Source: Symbiodinium natans (Eukaryota; Sar; Dinophyceae; Suessiales; Symbiodiniaceae). From it: a stretch of DNA of 64,000 bases. Of the stretch, positions 20,048-30,562 are shown one piece after another. The translations under genes were made by a program, and so were the position numbers. Location of the stretch: contig CAJNDS010002458.1 of NCBI GenBank assembly GCA_905221605.1, forward strand, positions 192,501 through 256,500. The letters run 5' to 3'. Position 1 is the first letter of the stretch; the number at the start of each line of letters is the position of its first letter. The notes beneath the pieces were generated by a model. It did no database searches. It saw only the letters and a program-made list of their open reading frames with translations, and was not told the origin of the DNA.

Positions 20048-21159
20048 TCAACTCCAGACCCCAAACCAACGTTTGGTCTCTGACTCGCCGCTTTGGCCCC
20101 GCAACGCTTCTCGCCAAACCCCCAAGCGCCTCCGCAATCCTGGATCCCAAGCGATAGGTTTGGGGTTTAGGGTTTAGGTTTTAGGGTTTAGGGTTTAAGG
20201 GTTTATCTTACCCTAAACCCGAAACCCCAAGCCTTCCACACTGGCAGGGGGACCTGCAGCCATGGCCCACGAATTTTCTAAAGTCGAGTATGCACGCACT
20301 GTATTGCAATTTTGCATGTATATTCCGTAAACCGTAAACCCGAAGCTTGCAAACTGCAACCCCCCAAAAACCTCACAACCTGCAGACTAGTCCCTCGACG
20401 CCCGGAGAGAGAATGCACGGGCCTTGCCATGACAAAGCTGGCGTGGCAGGCGCTGCCGGAGGGAGGGGGGGGGGGGACGGCCCTGCTGAGCCCCTAAACC
20501 CTAGACCCTAAACCCTAAACCCTAAACCCTATAAAGTCCTAAGCCCTGATGAAAGGGTACCCTAAACCCCGATGGAAGGGTATTGCGTCTTGACGGGCCT
20601 ACTGTAGGGTTTAGGAGTTGCATCCTTAGCCTTTCGAGCTTTAATAGCTAGGCTTCTTTCCCTGCTAAGGGATAGAGGTTTCGGGTTTAGGGTTTTGGCA
20701 GGGTGCTGGGTGTTGTTCTTGCGGCCATAGTAGGAACTTCGCAAGTTAGATACTTATGTGTGTAGAGGATGTTATATAGAATTATATAGAGTGCTTTGTA
20801 ATAGGATCCCTTCTAGTGGTGTGTCTAGCACAAAATTCAGACACCGGAATCATCGAAGGGCGCCAACAACGACCTGTTTCCCATGAGGTATTCTACATGG
20901 GGCTATCTTCCTGTCAAGTAGTTTTAGGCTGCCCCTGGGTTTAGGGTTTAGGGTTTATAAAGGGTATAAAACTTGCGTGTTTTCTATTTGGGCGCATGGA
21001 TCGAGCCAGGCCCGGTGTGCCTGCGCTCCACAGCCCCAAGTTTTTTTACTCACTTATCTCAAGCCAGTACCGGCCTCCCAGCATGTTGGACTCCACATTT
21101 AGCCTCTGAGGGTTAGGGTTCCTAGGGTTTAGGGTTTTTTAAGGTTTAGGGTCTAGGGC

Positions 21160-21246
21160 CCACATACACACATGGGGTTTTCTGAAATTCGGGGTACGTT
21201 CTTGGGATCCTTATGAAAAGGGAATCCTACTCTTTCGGGGTCTGGA
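21160..21246 (+). mobile_element. family H repeat, copy 3
   Basis: CACATGGGGTTTTCTGAAAT, TTCGGGGTACG, TTGGGATCCTTATG, AAGGGAATCCTACTCTTTCG. Confidence 0.65.
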
Positions 21247-21252
21247 TGCGGG

Positions 21253-21531
21253 TTGCCTTACTTTGACAAACCTCCACATAGCAAACACTTTTGCCTTGAA
21301 GGGAACCCTATTATGGGAGCAAACGGTTCGACGTGTTTATTGTATGGGTACAAAGGGCTTTTGGGGCTAGGTCGTTGTCAAACGCCTACTGTATGCAAAG
21401 GCTTCTGTCCTAGGGGCCAGTTGAGACCCTTCATTTGGTCCCTGGAGAGTGCCCGTTGTGGTATATTCCTTGATCGACCAGCCCACCTGATCTTACCCAA
21501 CAACCCAAACCCTCAACAACGACCCCACTAG
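21253..21531 (+). CDS. hypothetical protein, weak
   Basis: 92 codons from TTG at 21253 (ATG alternatives downstream), ending just before a degenerate CCCTAAA patch. Cys/Gly/Pro-containing, no motif or membrane segment recognised. Frames this long occur by chance in a window of this size, so confidence is low. Confidence 0.25.
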   Translation: MPYFDKPPHSKHFCLEGNPIMGANGSTCLLYGYKGLLGLGRCQTPTVCKGFCPRGQLRPFIWSLESARCGIFLDRPAHLILPNNPNPQQRPH

Positions 21532-21812
21532 AAACCCCGGTTCTAACACCCATGAACCTCCAACGAAGCTCTAAACGCAACCCGAATCCATAACTCTAGT
21601 TTCCTAAACCCTATACCCCTAAACCCTGAACCCTAAGCCCTAAACCCCCTAAACCCTGAACCCTCAACCCTAAAGCCTGAACCCTAAGCCCTACACTCTA
21701 TATAAACCTTAAACCTTAGCCAGCCCAAGCTCAAGTACCCATATACCTGCAAGCAGGCCGCTGAAAGTGACCGAGAGCTGCCAGCGCGCCAAGTGCGTAA
21801 GGGGGATTGCGG

Positions 21813-22110
21813 GGTTTAGGGTTTAGGGTTTAGGGTTTAGGGTTTAGGGTTTAGGGTTTAGGGTTTAGGGTTTAGGGTTTCAAGTTTCAAGGTTTAGGGT
21901 TTAGAGGTTTAGAGTCATGCTGAGCTTGACATTGCTGGAGACAGGCCCAGGTCTAGACAAGTCGCAGCGGCATTGTGGTCAGTGATGAGTCTCACGGGCT
22001 CAGGGTGGCAAGGGCCGGGTTGTTGAGGGAAGATGGTTTAGGGTTTAGGGTTTAGGGTTTAGGGTTTAGGGTTTAGGGTTTAGGGTTTAGGGTTTAGGGT
22101 TCAAGGTTTA
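21813..22110. repeat. two TTTAGGG arrays around the duplicated island
   Basis: G-rich arrays at 21813-21880 and 22033-22105 flank unique sequence containing 21920-21989, the inverted counterpart of 15611-15680 (66 of 70 positions agree). Confidence 0.85.
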
Positions 22111-22309
22111 GGGTTGAGGGTTGAGGTTTGAGGGTTTAGGCTCAAGCGCTTCGAGGGCTGTGGGACTTTAGGGTGCGGGTTAGTTGGGATTTTAGGTTTT
22201 CAGGGTGTTCCAGGGCTTCAGGATCTTGGCGTGTTCTAGGGCTTTAGGGTTTTAGGTGCAGGTCTTGCAGGCGTTCGGGTTCAGGTTTAGCGCCTGTCGC
22301 CAACATGGA

Positions 22310-22580
22310 CCCTAAACCCTAAACCCTAAACCCTAAACCCTAAACCCTAAACCCTAAACCCTAAACCCTAAACCCTAAACCCTAAACCTAAACCCTAAAC
22401 CCTAAACCCCCTCGCCCCGGCCCCCGCACCCCACTCAGCTTCTCTGCGCCGGCCCCTCCGACAACATCGTGCAAATCACCATAAACCCCAAACTCGTGAA
22501 GCCCTAAACCCTAAACCCTAAACCCTAAACCCCAAACCCCAAACCCTAAACCCTAAACCCTAAACCCTAAACCCTAAACC
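22310..22580. repeat. two CCCTAAA arrays
   Basis: C-rich arrays at 22310-22409 (14 units) and 22504-22580 enclose a GC-rich island. Its - strand is open (motif HDVVGGAGAEKLSG), possibly a minus-strand exon. Downstream is a poly(C) run at 22613-22640 and a fragment of a family A right arm. Confidence 0.85.
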
Positions 22581-24260
22581 CAAAGGCCATGGTATATAAC
22601 TCTTCTAAAACCACCCCCCCCCCCCCCCCCCCCCCCCCCCATGAACCTTTGAGTCGGCATGTCGGGCCCCATACGCTTCATCACCGAGGATGCAGGGTTC
22701 AGAGGGTTCAGAAGGTTTAGGGTTTAGGGTTTAGGGTTTAGGGTTTAGAGTTTAGGGTTTAGGGTTTAGGGTTTAGGGTTTAGGGTTTGGGAACCCTAAA
22801 CCCCTGAACTCTAGATTTTCGGTCCGCCCAAAGCCACCGCAAAGCAAGCCCTCAAAATCCTTAAACCCTTAAACACTTAAACCACTAAACCCCTAATTAA
22901 ACCCCTCAAACCATTTCAAACCCTTTAAACCCAAAACCCTAAACCCTAAACCCTAAACCCTACATGTTCGGTCCACCGTCAAAGCAAGCGCCCAGATTCT
23001 GACGGCTTTGGGGGCATGTCGGAGCACAGCGTACAGGACTGCGATGCCTCCCGCCCAAGCAAAGAAAGAGGAGGTCCCCCCAAACAGGGTTTAAGGGTTT
23101 AGGGGTTTAGGGGTTTAGGGGCTTCGGGGCTTAGGGGCTCAGGGGTTTAGGGGTTTAGAGTTCTTAGGTTCTTAGGTTCTTAGGTCCTTTTGGGGGTTTA
23201 GGGTTTAGGGTTTCTGTCAGTAAGCAGCCCCAAAAAGGGTGCCCTCGTTATGTTACGGTTACTGGGCTACCAACGGTTAGGGTTCTGCATCACAAGTACC
23301 TCGAAATCCTCGAAATCCTCAGCCCGATCAGGCCCCGATCTGGAGGGATGGGGAGGGTTTACGAGCATGTTTCAGCCCATCAAGCGCGAGTTTTGTCCTT
23401 AGCATCTTAGGGTTTAGGGTTGAAGGTTTCGTTTTGTCCGGGTTCAGGAACGTTCCGCTTCAGGTTTTTGGTTTCTTGGTGTTGGGCTCTCTGGATGGGC
23501 AACGCTCTATGGGTTAGGGTTTAGGGTTTAGGGTTCAGGGTTCAGAGGGTCCGGACCACAGGTCTCAGTTTAGGGATTGAGCCCCCTACGTCACAAGTAA
23601 CCCACACATGTACCTTGTCCCTGAACCCTCAGCCCTACTTCTTCCCCTAAACCCTGAACCCTGAACCCTGAACCCTAAACCCTCACTTGCGGAGTAGATG
23701 CGGGTAGATGGGTTCTACTGTAGGGCAGCCCTGGGCAGCAAAGCCCTTAACCCTAAGACCTGGTTTAGGGTTCCTTTGGGTTCCCTTCTTTTGTTGAAAA
23801 AAAAAACATATAGGATTGAGGATTCAGCTGGGGTAATTCAAACACCCTCCGCCCCCCCCCCCCCCCCCCGGCCAACAAAAAAAAGGGCTTCATTAACAAG
23901 GGCTATTTGCACCTTCTTGATCGGGATAGGGGGCGGGGTAGTTAGCCCTGAACCCTGAACCCTAAACCCAATCCCTAAGCCCTAAACCCCAAACCGTAAC
24001 CCCTAAACCCTAACCCCCCGTATAAATGTACCCGAAGAAGTAATCGATCCTTATCATGGGCACTCATAGGAAGCCAAAAGAGGGTACAGTACCCCTGTTT
24101 GCGGAACCACCCCCCCTCCCCTTCATAGCCCTAAACCCTAAACCCTAAACCCTAAACCCTAAACCCCAAACCCTAAACCCTAAACCCCTACCCACAAAAA
24201 CGGTACACCCACTTTCGGAGACCCCAGAGCCCTGCGAGGAGGAGCTGGTGCGGCTCCAAG
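22581..24260 (+). other. telomere-variant mosaic with coding-like islands
   Basis: G-rich array 22708-22790 ends in an inverted junction to C-rich units. Further patches lie at 22860-22965, 23090-23215, 23520-23545, 23640-23685, 23940-24015 and 24128-24188. 23215-23272 is a family C fragment (AAAAAGGGTGCCC, GTTACTGGGCTACC). A poly(C) run sits at 23852-23869. Confidence 0.55.
23282..23410 (+). CDS. candidate exon, unknown protein
   Basis: 42 codons open to TAG at 23408-23410, with LEILEILSPIRPRSGG and YEHVSAHQARVL. The 9-bp direct repeat CTCGAAATC/CTCGAAATC gives the LEI/LEI pair. Lies just right of a family C fragment and before a telomeric patch. Family unknown. Chance is a real alternative. 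Confidence 0.28.
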   Translation, partial: VLHHKYLEILEILSPIRPRSGGMGRVYEHVSAHQARVLSLAS

Positions 24261-24261
24261 C

Positions 24262-24532
24262 CACTGGAGGGAGGTTCAGGGCAGCTAGTAACCCAACTAT
24301 AGCCGCTCTTATAGCAAACCCTAAACCCTAAACCCTAAACCCTAAACCCTAAACCCTGAACCCTGAACCCTAAACCCTAAAACATAAACCCTAAACCCTA
24401 ACCCAATTATTACTTTACTTATAACCCAATTATAGCCGCTCTTATAGCAAGATTAGTGCACTTAAAGGGCTTATGAGTGGGTTATAAGTACAGTGATAGT
24501 TGGGATATTAAGTACCCTGAACCTCCAAGTGG
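24262..24532. mobile_element. family A element split by a telomeric array, with duplication
   Basis: The left arm (ACTGGAGGGAGGTTCAGGG) and right arm (CCCTGAACCTCCAAGT) belong to one family A copy. A 28-bp segment (AACCCAACTATAGCC to CTTATAGCAA) occurs at 24290-24317 and, with one mismatch, at 24423-24450. Between the copies are about 85 bp of CCCTAAA/CCCTGAA units and 20 bp of element-like sequence. The telomeric tract was therefore inserted into the element with duplication of the site. Confidence 0.8.
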
Positions 24533-24956
24533 AGGCAGACAGTGTTTTGCGGGCGCGTGTGTAGAGCTGGAGTCTTAGGGTGTATTAGGGTATATTAGGG
24601 TTTAGGGTTTGGGGTTTGGGGTTTAGGGATTGGGGTTTAGGGTTTTGGGTTTAGGGTTTTGGGTTTAGGGCCATTATGCTGGCCTGCGTGCGTTCACAAA
24701 ACGGTTCATGCGATCGGGCGGAGCGGGTGGTCGACTGCGGTCGACTTCAGTATGGGGGGCGTGGGGGATCTTACTCGATGAGGTGGTTCAGACGTTCCAC
24801 AAGCCATACCCGCACGAGTCTATGTACCCGTATTTATAGCAGCCCTACCCTAAACCCTCCACCCTAGCACACTCAACCCTAAACCCGCAACCCCTAGATC
24901 CTCAGCCCTAAACCCTCAACCAGCCCTAAGGTCCTTTCAGCGAAAGAATCCCAAAT
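24533..24956. other. degenerate telomeric and unique sequence
   Basis: G-rich patch at 24575-24670. 24676-24840 (+) is open without a recognisable motif and contains a short GTCGAC-centred inverted repeat (GTCGACTGCGGTCGAC at 24730-24745). C-rich patch at 24845-24925. Confidence 0.45.
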
Positions 24957-25262
24957 CTAAACCCTAAACCCTAAACCCTAAACCCTAAACCCTAAACCCT
25001 AAACCCTAAACCCTAAACCCTAAACCCTAAACCCTAAACCCTAAACCCTAAACCCTAAACCCTAAACCCCAGCCCCCCCCCACCCCCAGGTCATTCCTCT
25101 GCGCCGGGCTGGTTGCAAGAGTGATGACGAAGTCGTTCTTCCAGAGCCTGAGGTGCGAGACCCTAAACCCTAAACCCTAAACCCTAAACCCTAAACCCTA
25201 AACCCTAAACCCTAAACCCTAAACCCTAAACCCTAAACCCTAAACCCTAAACCCTAAACCCC
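24957..25262. repeat. two long CCCTAAA arrays
   Basis: C-rich arrays of 16 units (24957-25070) and 14 units (25161-25262) separated by 90 bp of unique sequence that is open on both strands (+ motif SDDEVVLPEPEVRD). Confidence 0.92.
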
Positions 25263-25633
25263 CTCAACTGGGGTTGAATTTCAGGGTTTAGGGCTGAGGG
25301 TGAGGGTACATGGCTGCAGACTAGTTGCCAACAGTTGGGATCGGGTACCCCTCTAGCACCAGTCGCCTAGACACTTACGGCCCGAGTCCTCGGCAGAATA
25401 TAATGTAGCCCTAAACCCTAAACCCCTAAACCCTAAACCCTACACCCTAAACCCTAACAACCCGTAGCAGCTTGAATGTTTACGAGGTTCCCCAAAGCCA
25501 CCCAAGTCGAGTCGAGCTGCCTCGAAGCTTCGTAGTTAGTTGTAGGTTAGGGTTTCGGCTTTAGTGCTTAAAGCCTTAACCCCTAACCCCTAAACCCTAA
25601 ACTCTAAACCCTAAACCCTAAACCCTAAACCCT

Positions 25634-25774
25634 AAGTGCTTTAAATGCCGTTGCCTACAACTAGAACTTGAGAACTGCCGCTCCCCTCCTTTCACCCGCA
25701 ATTACGCGGGATCAGAGCTTCAGGTATCCCTCGATCAAAAAGGCCTTGTTTCGGTCTTGGGGCACAGGGTTTAG
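25634..25774 (+). CDS. candidate exon, Cys-containing
   Basis: Open for 46 codons from the right edge of a C-rich array (CTAAG) to a TAG formed by the following TTTAGGG array. Starts KCFKCRCLQLELENC and ends GLVSVLGHR. The CxxCxC spacing is suggestive of metal binding but too short to assign. The real 3' end would be a donor near CAG|GGTTTAG or upstream. Confidence 0.28.
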   Translation, partial: KCFKCRCLQLELENCRSPPFTRNYAGSELQVSLDQKGLVSVLGHRV

Positions 25775-25879
25775 GGTTTAGGGTTTAGGGTTTATTAGGT
25801 GGGTGGTTAGTTTACGAAAGCGTTGGGGAACGGATTCTGGTCCCGCGGACGAGGGATTGAGGGTTTAGGGTTTAGCCCT

Positions 25880-25965
25880 AAGGCTCTTGGGCCCTCAAGA
25901 CCTCGGGAATTGAGACCCCAGAACCCTCCTTAGGAGGTACCAGCCCCTCTATGGATAGTTATAAG
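25880..25965 (+). mobile_element. family K repeat, copy 1
   Basis: CTCTTGGGCCCTCAAG, GGAATTGAGACCCCAGAACC, CTTAGGAGGTACCAGCCCCT. Matched at 44428-44510 in the same order. Confidence 0.6.
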
Positions 25966-26050
25966 TAGGCTTCTAAGTACCTAAGCAAGGTTGCAGCCAC
26001 GCATAACTCTAGTTACCCTACTTCTAACCGCAGTTAGGGATTAAAGATTT

Positions 26051-26129
26051 TTACCTGGGACTCTATTTACCGACGTTTTAATTCGAAGGTATAGCCCATA
26101 AAACTGCAGGTAAAAATGGTCCCAGGTAG
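26051..26129. mobile_element. single-copy foldback element
   Basis: TTTTTACCTGGGACTC at the left and GGTAAAAATGGTCCCAGGTA at the right are inverted. The AATTCGAAGG centre is near-palindromic. A foldback of the same size class, seen once here. Confidence 0.55.
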
Positions 26130-26460
26130 GGTTTAGGGTTTTAGGGTAGAGGGTTTGAGGGCTTGGGAGTTGGCTTCGAGCCTGGTACGGCTGGGCGACT
26201 TGTGTAGGGTTTAGGGTCTAGGGTCTAGGGTCTCGGGTCTAGGGTTTACGGTCTTGGGTCTTGGGTTTTGGGGCTTTGGAGTACTGTAATCTTTGGGGCG
26301 CTAGGGTCTTCGTATGGGCTTGAGGGCTCTAGGATTTAACAAAGTTGTCGAGTTTGTAACGCTTCAACTTTTGGGGCTTTTCATGTGTGGTGTGCCCCTG
26401 AACCCTGATCCCTGAACGCTACACCCTGAACCCTGAACCCTAAACCCTTCATTTTTTGTA

Positions 26461-26571
26461 CCAGATGATTGTTGCTGGCCCAGCAAGGCACCCACGCAGG
26501 AGGAAGAGGAAGGGCATGTAATTCCTGGCGAGGGCTCCAAGGCCTGGTGTATTTCTGCTGCGGGGCCGTAG
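26461..26571 (+). CDS. candidate exon, acidic
   Basis: 36 codons ending in TAG, with DDCCWPSKAPTQEEEEGHV and GEGSKAWCIS. Acidic run encoded by GAGGAAGAGGAA. Preceded by a T-rich stretch and TACCAG, a plausible acceptor. Family unknown. Confidence 0.3.
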   Translation, partial: PDDCCWPSKAPTQEEEEGHVIPGEGSKAWCISAAGP

Positions 26572-26802
26572 GGCTGAGAGGGTTTAGGGTTTAGGGTTCT
26601 GAGGTTGTAGGGCCGATACCGGTTCATGTGAGGTTGACCGTTTCGCCCGAAGCCCGTCATAAACATGAATCCCAACCTCAAATCCTCAACCCAAAACCCT
26701 ATAAAACCCAAACCCTATCCCCTAGGCTCAAAATAGCCCCAAAAAACCTTACATAGGAGGGTCCCTTTTGGCGCCCCAAAGCCCGAAAATAAGAGTCCTT
26801 AG

Positions 26803-26917
26803 AGCCAGAGTAGGCCCTATTTACCTTGTTGGGGGGGGGGGGGGCTTCGATTCCCTTCTCTAAGGCCCTGGAAACCAAAAAGGGCAGCCTGTTTTCTTCC
26901 TAAGTTACTCCTGGGCA
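26803..26917 (+). mobile_element. family C element with poly(G) centre
   Basis: GCCAGAGTAGGCCCTATTTA, then about 14 G, CTTCGATTCCCTTC, AACCAAAAAGGGCAGCC and TTACTCCTGGGC. Confirms that the G tract lies at the element centre. Confidence 0.75.
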
Positions 26918-27309
26918 AGGCCATAAACCCTAAACCCTAAACCCTGAACCCTGAACCCTGAACCCTGAACCCGAAACCCTCTCAGTCTCTTGGGCCTAGC
27001 CTAAGCACACCCCTAAAGCCTAAACGTAGGCAACCTTGACGGAGGGGTACGGCCACTGCTGTTGTCCGGTGGATTGGGGTTTAAAGCTCAGCATATTCGT
27101 CAAACCCTAAACCCTAAACCCTAAACCCTAAACCCTAAACCCTAAACCCTAAACCCTAAACCCTCAACCCTCAACCCTCAACCCTAAACCCAAACCCCTA
27201 AACCCCTAAACGAACCCTAAAACCCTAAACCCTGAAACTCGCAGCGTAGCAGCACCATGCACCGATCATGATCATGACCGCGCCCTTTCATGAAAAGGTG
27301 GGGGCTTCA

Positions 27310-27431
27310 ACGGTTCCGGCACCTGACCCTATAAGGGTCCATGTAGCAGTGTAGGATATACTTGGGCCTGAAAGTGGTTCCTATGTACAGTAGCTTTAGG
27401 GCCCATGTACTATATGGGTACATGGAATCTT
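27310..27431. mobile_element. family G foldback element, copy 1
   Basis: Left AAGGGTCCATGTAGC, interior ATATACTTGGGCC, right GGGCCCATGTACTATATGG and GTACATGG. The arms are inverted. Better copies lie at 33952-34060 and 53025-53093. Confidence 0.6.
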
Positions 27432-27856
27432 CGGGTGAGGTGCCAGGATGGGCTGTTGAAAGAATCCCGCAGCACGCGCAGCACCCACCAAGGGAGACCA
27501 TCGAATCGCTCCCAGTCCGATGGGATTGCGCTTGCAGGGGGTTCATCCAAACCATACGCATTTGTGGTAGTGGGGTTTAGGGTTTAGGGTTTAGGGTTTA
27601 GCGTTTGGGGTTTAGGGTTTGCTTCTATACATGATCCCGTACTTTTTTTAAACAGGGTTTGGCCCTTGCATGTTTCTAGGGTATCTACGAGGTCCCCCAA
27701 GTGGGGCCATGCCCCTCGTAGCTACCCCAAGAAACCCTAAGCCCTATTCTCCGTATTTCCGTGTAGGTGTCCTTGTGGAACCCTGGACCCTAAACCCCTA
27801 AACCCTAAACCCCAAACCCCAAACCCAAAACACCATTCCCGGTTTGTTTCTCGCAG

Positions 27857-27940
27857 CTGCGGGGCCCTACAGGCCACCTAGCAGTACAGAATGGCACCTT
27901 TGTCGGGCACAGGGCTCCGGCTTTAGGTTGCAAGCCCTAA
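27857..27940 (+). CDS. candidate exon behind a strong acceptor
   Basis: 27 codons (LRGPTGHLAVQNGTFVGHR), directly preceded by GGTTTGTTTCTCGCAG, a good polypyrimidine tract and acceptor. Its TAA comes from the following CCCTAAA array. Family unknown. Confidence 0.3.
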   Translation: MRGPTGHLAVQNGTFVGHRAPALGCKP

Positions 27941-28027
27941 ACCCTAAACCCTAAACCCTAAACCCTAAACCCTAAACCCTAAACCCTAAACCCTAAACCC
28001 TAAACCCTAAACCCTAAACCCTAAACC
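27941..28027. repeat. CCCTAAA array
   Basis: Twelve C-rich units, between coding-like islands 27857-27940 and 28071-28172. Confidence 0.9.
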
Positions 28028-29186
28028 AACCCTGAACCTTAAGCGGTTTCTCTAAGGTCTAGGGGTTTCCGGATCTGGTCTCCAAGTGCGGCTAGGCGTC
28101 CACGGCGGGCACAATTCTGGATCTGCGCTCAGCCATTTCAGCTTCGCATCAGGGGATCAAGGGTTTGGGGTTTAGGGTTTAGGGCTTAGGGTTTAGGGTT
28201 TGGGGTTTAGGGTTTAGGGATTAGGGTTTGAGGGGAGGCAGGGGTTTGTAGAGTTTAGGGTTTAGGGTTCCCCCCCCCCCCCCCTACACCCACCCCCCAT
28301 GTAAGGGGTTTGTGCACTTCGGTAGGCAAGAGAGCTCGGAAGGCTATGCTACGCGCGCATCTGAGCCTGAGCCGTCATTTGCATGCCACGCACACAGACA
28401 AGCCCCAAGTCGCCGAGCCTAGTAAGGCTTGGCCCCTGGCACCAAACGCGAAGCCCCAAAGCCGTAACCCGAAACCAAAACCTAAACCCTAAACGCTAAA
28501 CCCTGAACCCTGAACCCTGAATCAGAACCCTGAACCTCAGATCCTGAACCCTGGACCTCCATGTTAACCCTGTAAACCCTTCTATCAACCGTATGCATCT
28601 GATGAACTTTATGGACCCTCTAAACCCTATAATCCTTGTAAACACTATAAAACTTACAACCCTCGTTAACCTTAAACCCGAAGCCTTAAACCCTAAGCCT
28701 TGCTAAAAGCCCTAAACCTGAAACCCTACACCCTAACCCTAAGCAACCTTATAAACCTTGTAATCCCTACACCTTACAAACCCTAAACGCCCTCCACCCT
28801 AAACCCTAGACCCTAAACCCTACACCCTAAACCCTAAACCCTAAACCCTAAACCCTAAACCCTAAACCCTGAACCCTAAACCTTCCCCTAAACGGGGCAT
28901 GGAGCCCTGTCTCCACTGCCGAGGCCATGCCGGAAGTGGCCGCGCCCTCGGGGGCAGGGGGTGTGGGCTTTAGGGTTGAGGGTTGAAGGTTGAGGGTTTT
29001 AGGGTTTAGGGGTTAAGGGTTTTGGGGTTTAGGGTTCAGGGTTTAGGGGTTTGGGGTTTACGGCTTGGGGTATTAGGGTTGAGGGTTGAGGGTTTAGGGT
29101 TGAGGGTTGAGGGTTTAGGGTTCAGGGTTTAGGGTTTAGGGGTTTAGCGTGCAGGGTTTAGGGTGCAGGCTGTAGGCTGTAGGTGG
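28028..29186 (+). other. telomere-variant region with open islands
   Basis: Open + islands at 28071-28172 (Gly/Ser-rich, ends at a telomeric TAG) and 28321-28420 (ends GCCTA|GTAAGG). C-rich patches at 28480-28560, a long degenerate CCCTATAA/CCCTTAA zone at 28560-28780, array 28800-28890, then G-rich 28970-29180 with TTGAGGG variants. Poly(C) at 28270-28284. Confidence 0.45.
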
Positions 29187-29388
29187 GTGAAGAACCCACT
29201 ACCTGGATTACAAAACTCTACCTTCAAGAATCTGACTGAACTCCAGGTAAATGGATTAGCGGGCAGGCGGTAGGAACATGGAGTTACAGGCAATACATGC
29301 AGAGCTCAACCAATCCGAAAACCTCTTCAGTTCCCTCAGTATGGTTCTGCCAGACCCTATGACAGCCCAACCCGAAGGGCGTAGCTAG
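29187..29388 (+). CDS. candidate two-exon coding fragment
   Basis: 29187-29246 is open (KNPLPGLQNSTFKNLTELQ) and ends CTCCAG|GTAAAT. 29278-29388 is open from ATG to TAG (MELQAIHAELNQSENLFSSL, then VLPDPMTAQPEG). The amphipathic, helix-like second part and the donor between them look gene-like, but the 25-30-nt gap would be an unusually short intron. Not recognised. Confidence 0.33.
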
Positions 29389-29746
29389 CCCGACCCAACA
29401 ACTCGGGCGTGCAAACGACAGTTTTTTGTTTTGTTTTTTCTTTTTCCCGGGTTGGGGCGCAACTCGCACTATCTAAACCTTTCACCCTAAACCCTATAAG
29501 CCCTCGGATGCTGTCTGAAACCCTCAGAAAGTCCCCCGAAGCCCGAAGCCCAGTCTGGCTTGGTCATGGTCTTCACCCCCAAAGAAATTAAAAGCAAGAC
29601 GCACATTTACGTGAGTGCAAAAATGCAAGATATAGATATACACATAGACTTCTGAACTTCTGAACAGGGAGTAGGGTACCCCTAAACCCTAAACCCTAAA
29701 CCCTAAGCCCTAAACCCTAAACCCCATATCGTTCCATTCCGTATAG
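29389..29746 (+). other. unique sequence and short telomeric patches
   Basis: 29508-29591 (+) is open to TAA (SETLRKSPEARSPVW). C-rich patch at 29680-29725. Nothing else recognised. Confidence 0.4.
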
Positions 29747-29836
29747 GGCGACATCCCCGACGAGCCCGTTCACATAGTCATCCTTGGCGACAGCACAGTT
29801 GACAACTATCGGCCTGGCGCCCAAGATAATAGGTTT
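29747..29836 (+). CDS. candidate exon with GDS motif
   Basis: 30 codons after TATAG|G, reading DEPVHIVILGDSTVDNYRPG. Hydrophobic strand followed by GDSTxDN resembles block I of GDSL/SGNH hydrolases, where the Ser of GDS is the nucleophile. Only this block is visible, so the assignment is tentative. The TAG stop is formed by TTTTAGGG. Confidence 0.38.
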
Positions 29837-30204
29837 TAGGGTTGACGGTTAGCACAGGGTTTAGGGTTTAGGGTTTAAAGGGTTTTGGGTTTTGGGTTTA
29901 GGGTTAGGTTTAGGGTTTAGGGTTAGGGCGCCCTGAAGTTTCTGAACGATACCCCACCCCTACCCCGCGCCCCCTAATTCAGCTCTAAAGAAACGTAGGA
30001 CATCCCTAAACCCCAACTCATAAAATCTCTATGGACCCTATAAACCCTATAAGCCCTACAAACCCTTTAATCCTGTAAACCCCTAAGCCCCAACCCCTTA
30101 AGTTCTACAGAAAGATCGGGCATTCCGAATTCCTAAAACCCTAAGCTGTTCTTCATCAGAAGAACCAAGAAAAAGATCGGACATTTCCCTAGAACCCAAA
30201 TTAG

Positions 30205-30562
30205 GAGCCTCCGGCTCAGGCCGCCGACCCAAGAGGCCCGAAGCCTCTCAACCCTCAAAGCCGGAAATTGTTGTTACCCTAAAGCCTAAATGCTAAACTC
30301 TACACCCTAAACCAGGAGTCCTGCGAAATCTGGCACGCGGCGGTCCTCATGAAAAAATTGCGCACCGACCCCCCACCCCCCCCCCCCTCCCCCCCCCCCC
30401 CCCCTCCCCCCCCCCCCCCTCCCCCCACCCCCCCTCCCCCCCCCCCCCCCCACCCCCCCCCCCTCCTCCCCCCACGTTTTAAGGTTTTTGGGGGGGTGTA
30501 AGTTTGGGGAGGGGGAGGGTTCCCTCCCCCAAAACCATTCAACACGCCGCCAGGGTCGGCGG
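30205..30562. mobile_element. 358-bp element with CCGCCGACCC termini, copy 1
   Basis: Begins GAGCCTCCGGCTCAGG then CCGCCGACCC (30205-30230) and ends AACACGCCGCCA then GGGTCGGCGG (to 30562). CCGCCGACCC and GGGTCGGCGG are exact complements. The same two ends, the same distance apart, occur at 51474-51831 although the interiors differ. Inside is a C-rich minisatellite (30369-30471). Confidence 0.65.
30369..30471. repeat. poly(C) minisatellite
   Basis: About 100 nt of C broken by single T or A. The Gly- and Pro-rich frames over it are artefacts. Confidence 0.9.

Larger units (their letters stand above)
20161..21812 (+). other. mosaic region with one longer frame
   Basis: G-rich telomeric patches at 20160-20200, 20675-20695, 20935-20960 and 21110-21150, and C-rich patches at 20500-20535 and 21600-21700. 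21253-21531 (+) is a 92-residue frame of unremarkable composition, listed separately. 21727-21813 is a charged open island (KQAAESDRELPARQVRKG) with a possible donor GC|GTAAGG at 21797. Confidence 0.45.
26130..27856 (+). other. mosaic region, candidate exons
   Basis: Telomeric patches at 26205-26270, 26580-26600, 26925-26985, 27105-27240 (C-rich, about 19 units), 27575-27620 and 27790-27830. Family C copy at 26803-26917 with a poly(G) centre. Family G copy at 27310-27431. A foldback with CTACGAGG/CCTCGTAG at 27681-27728. 27434-27580 (+) is open in two frames. Confidence 0.5.
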
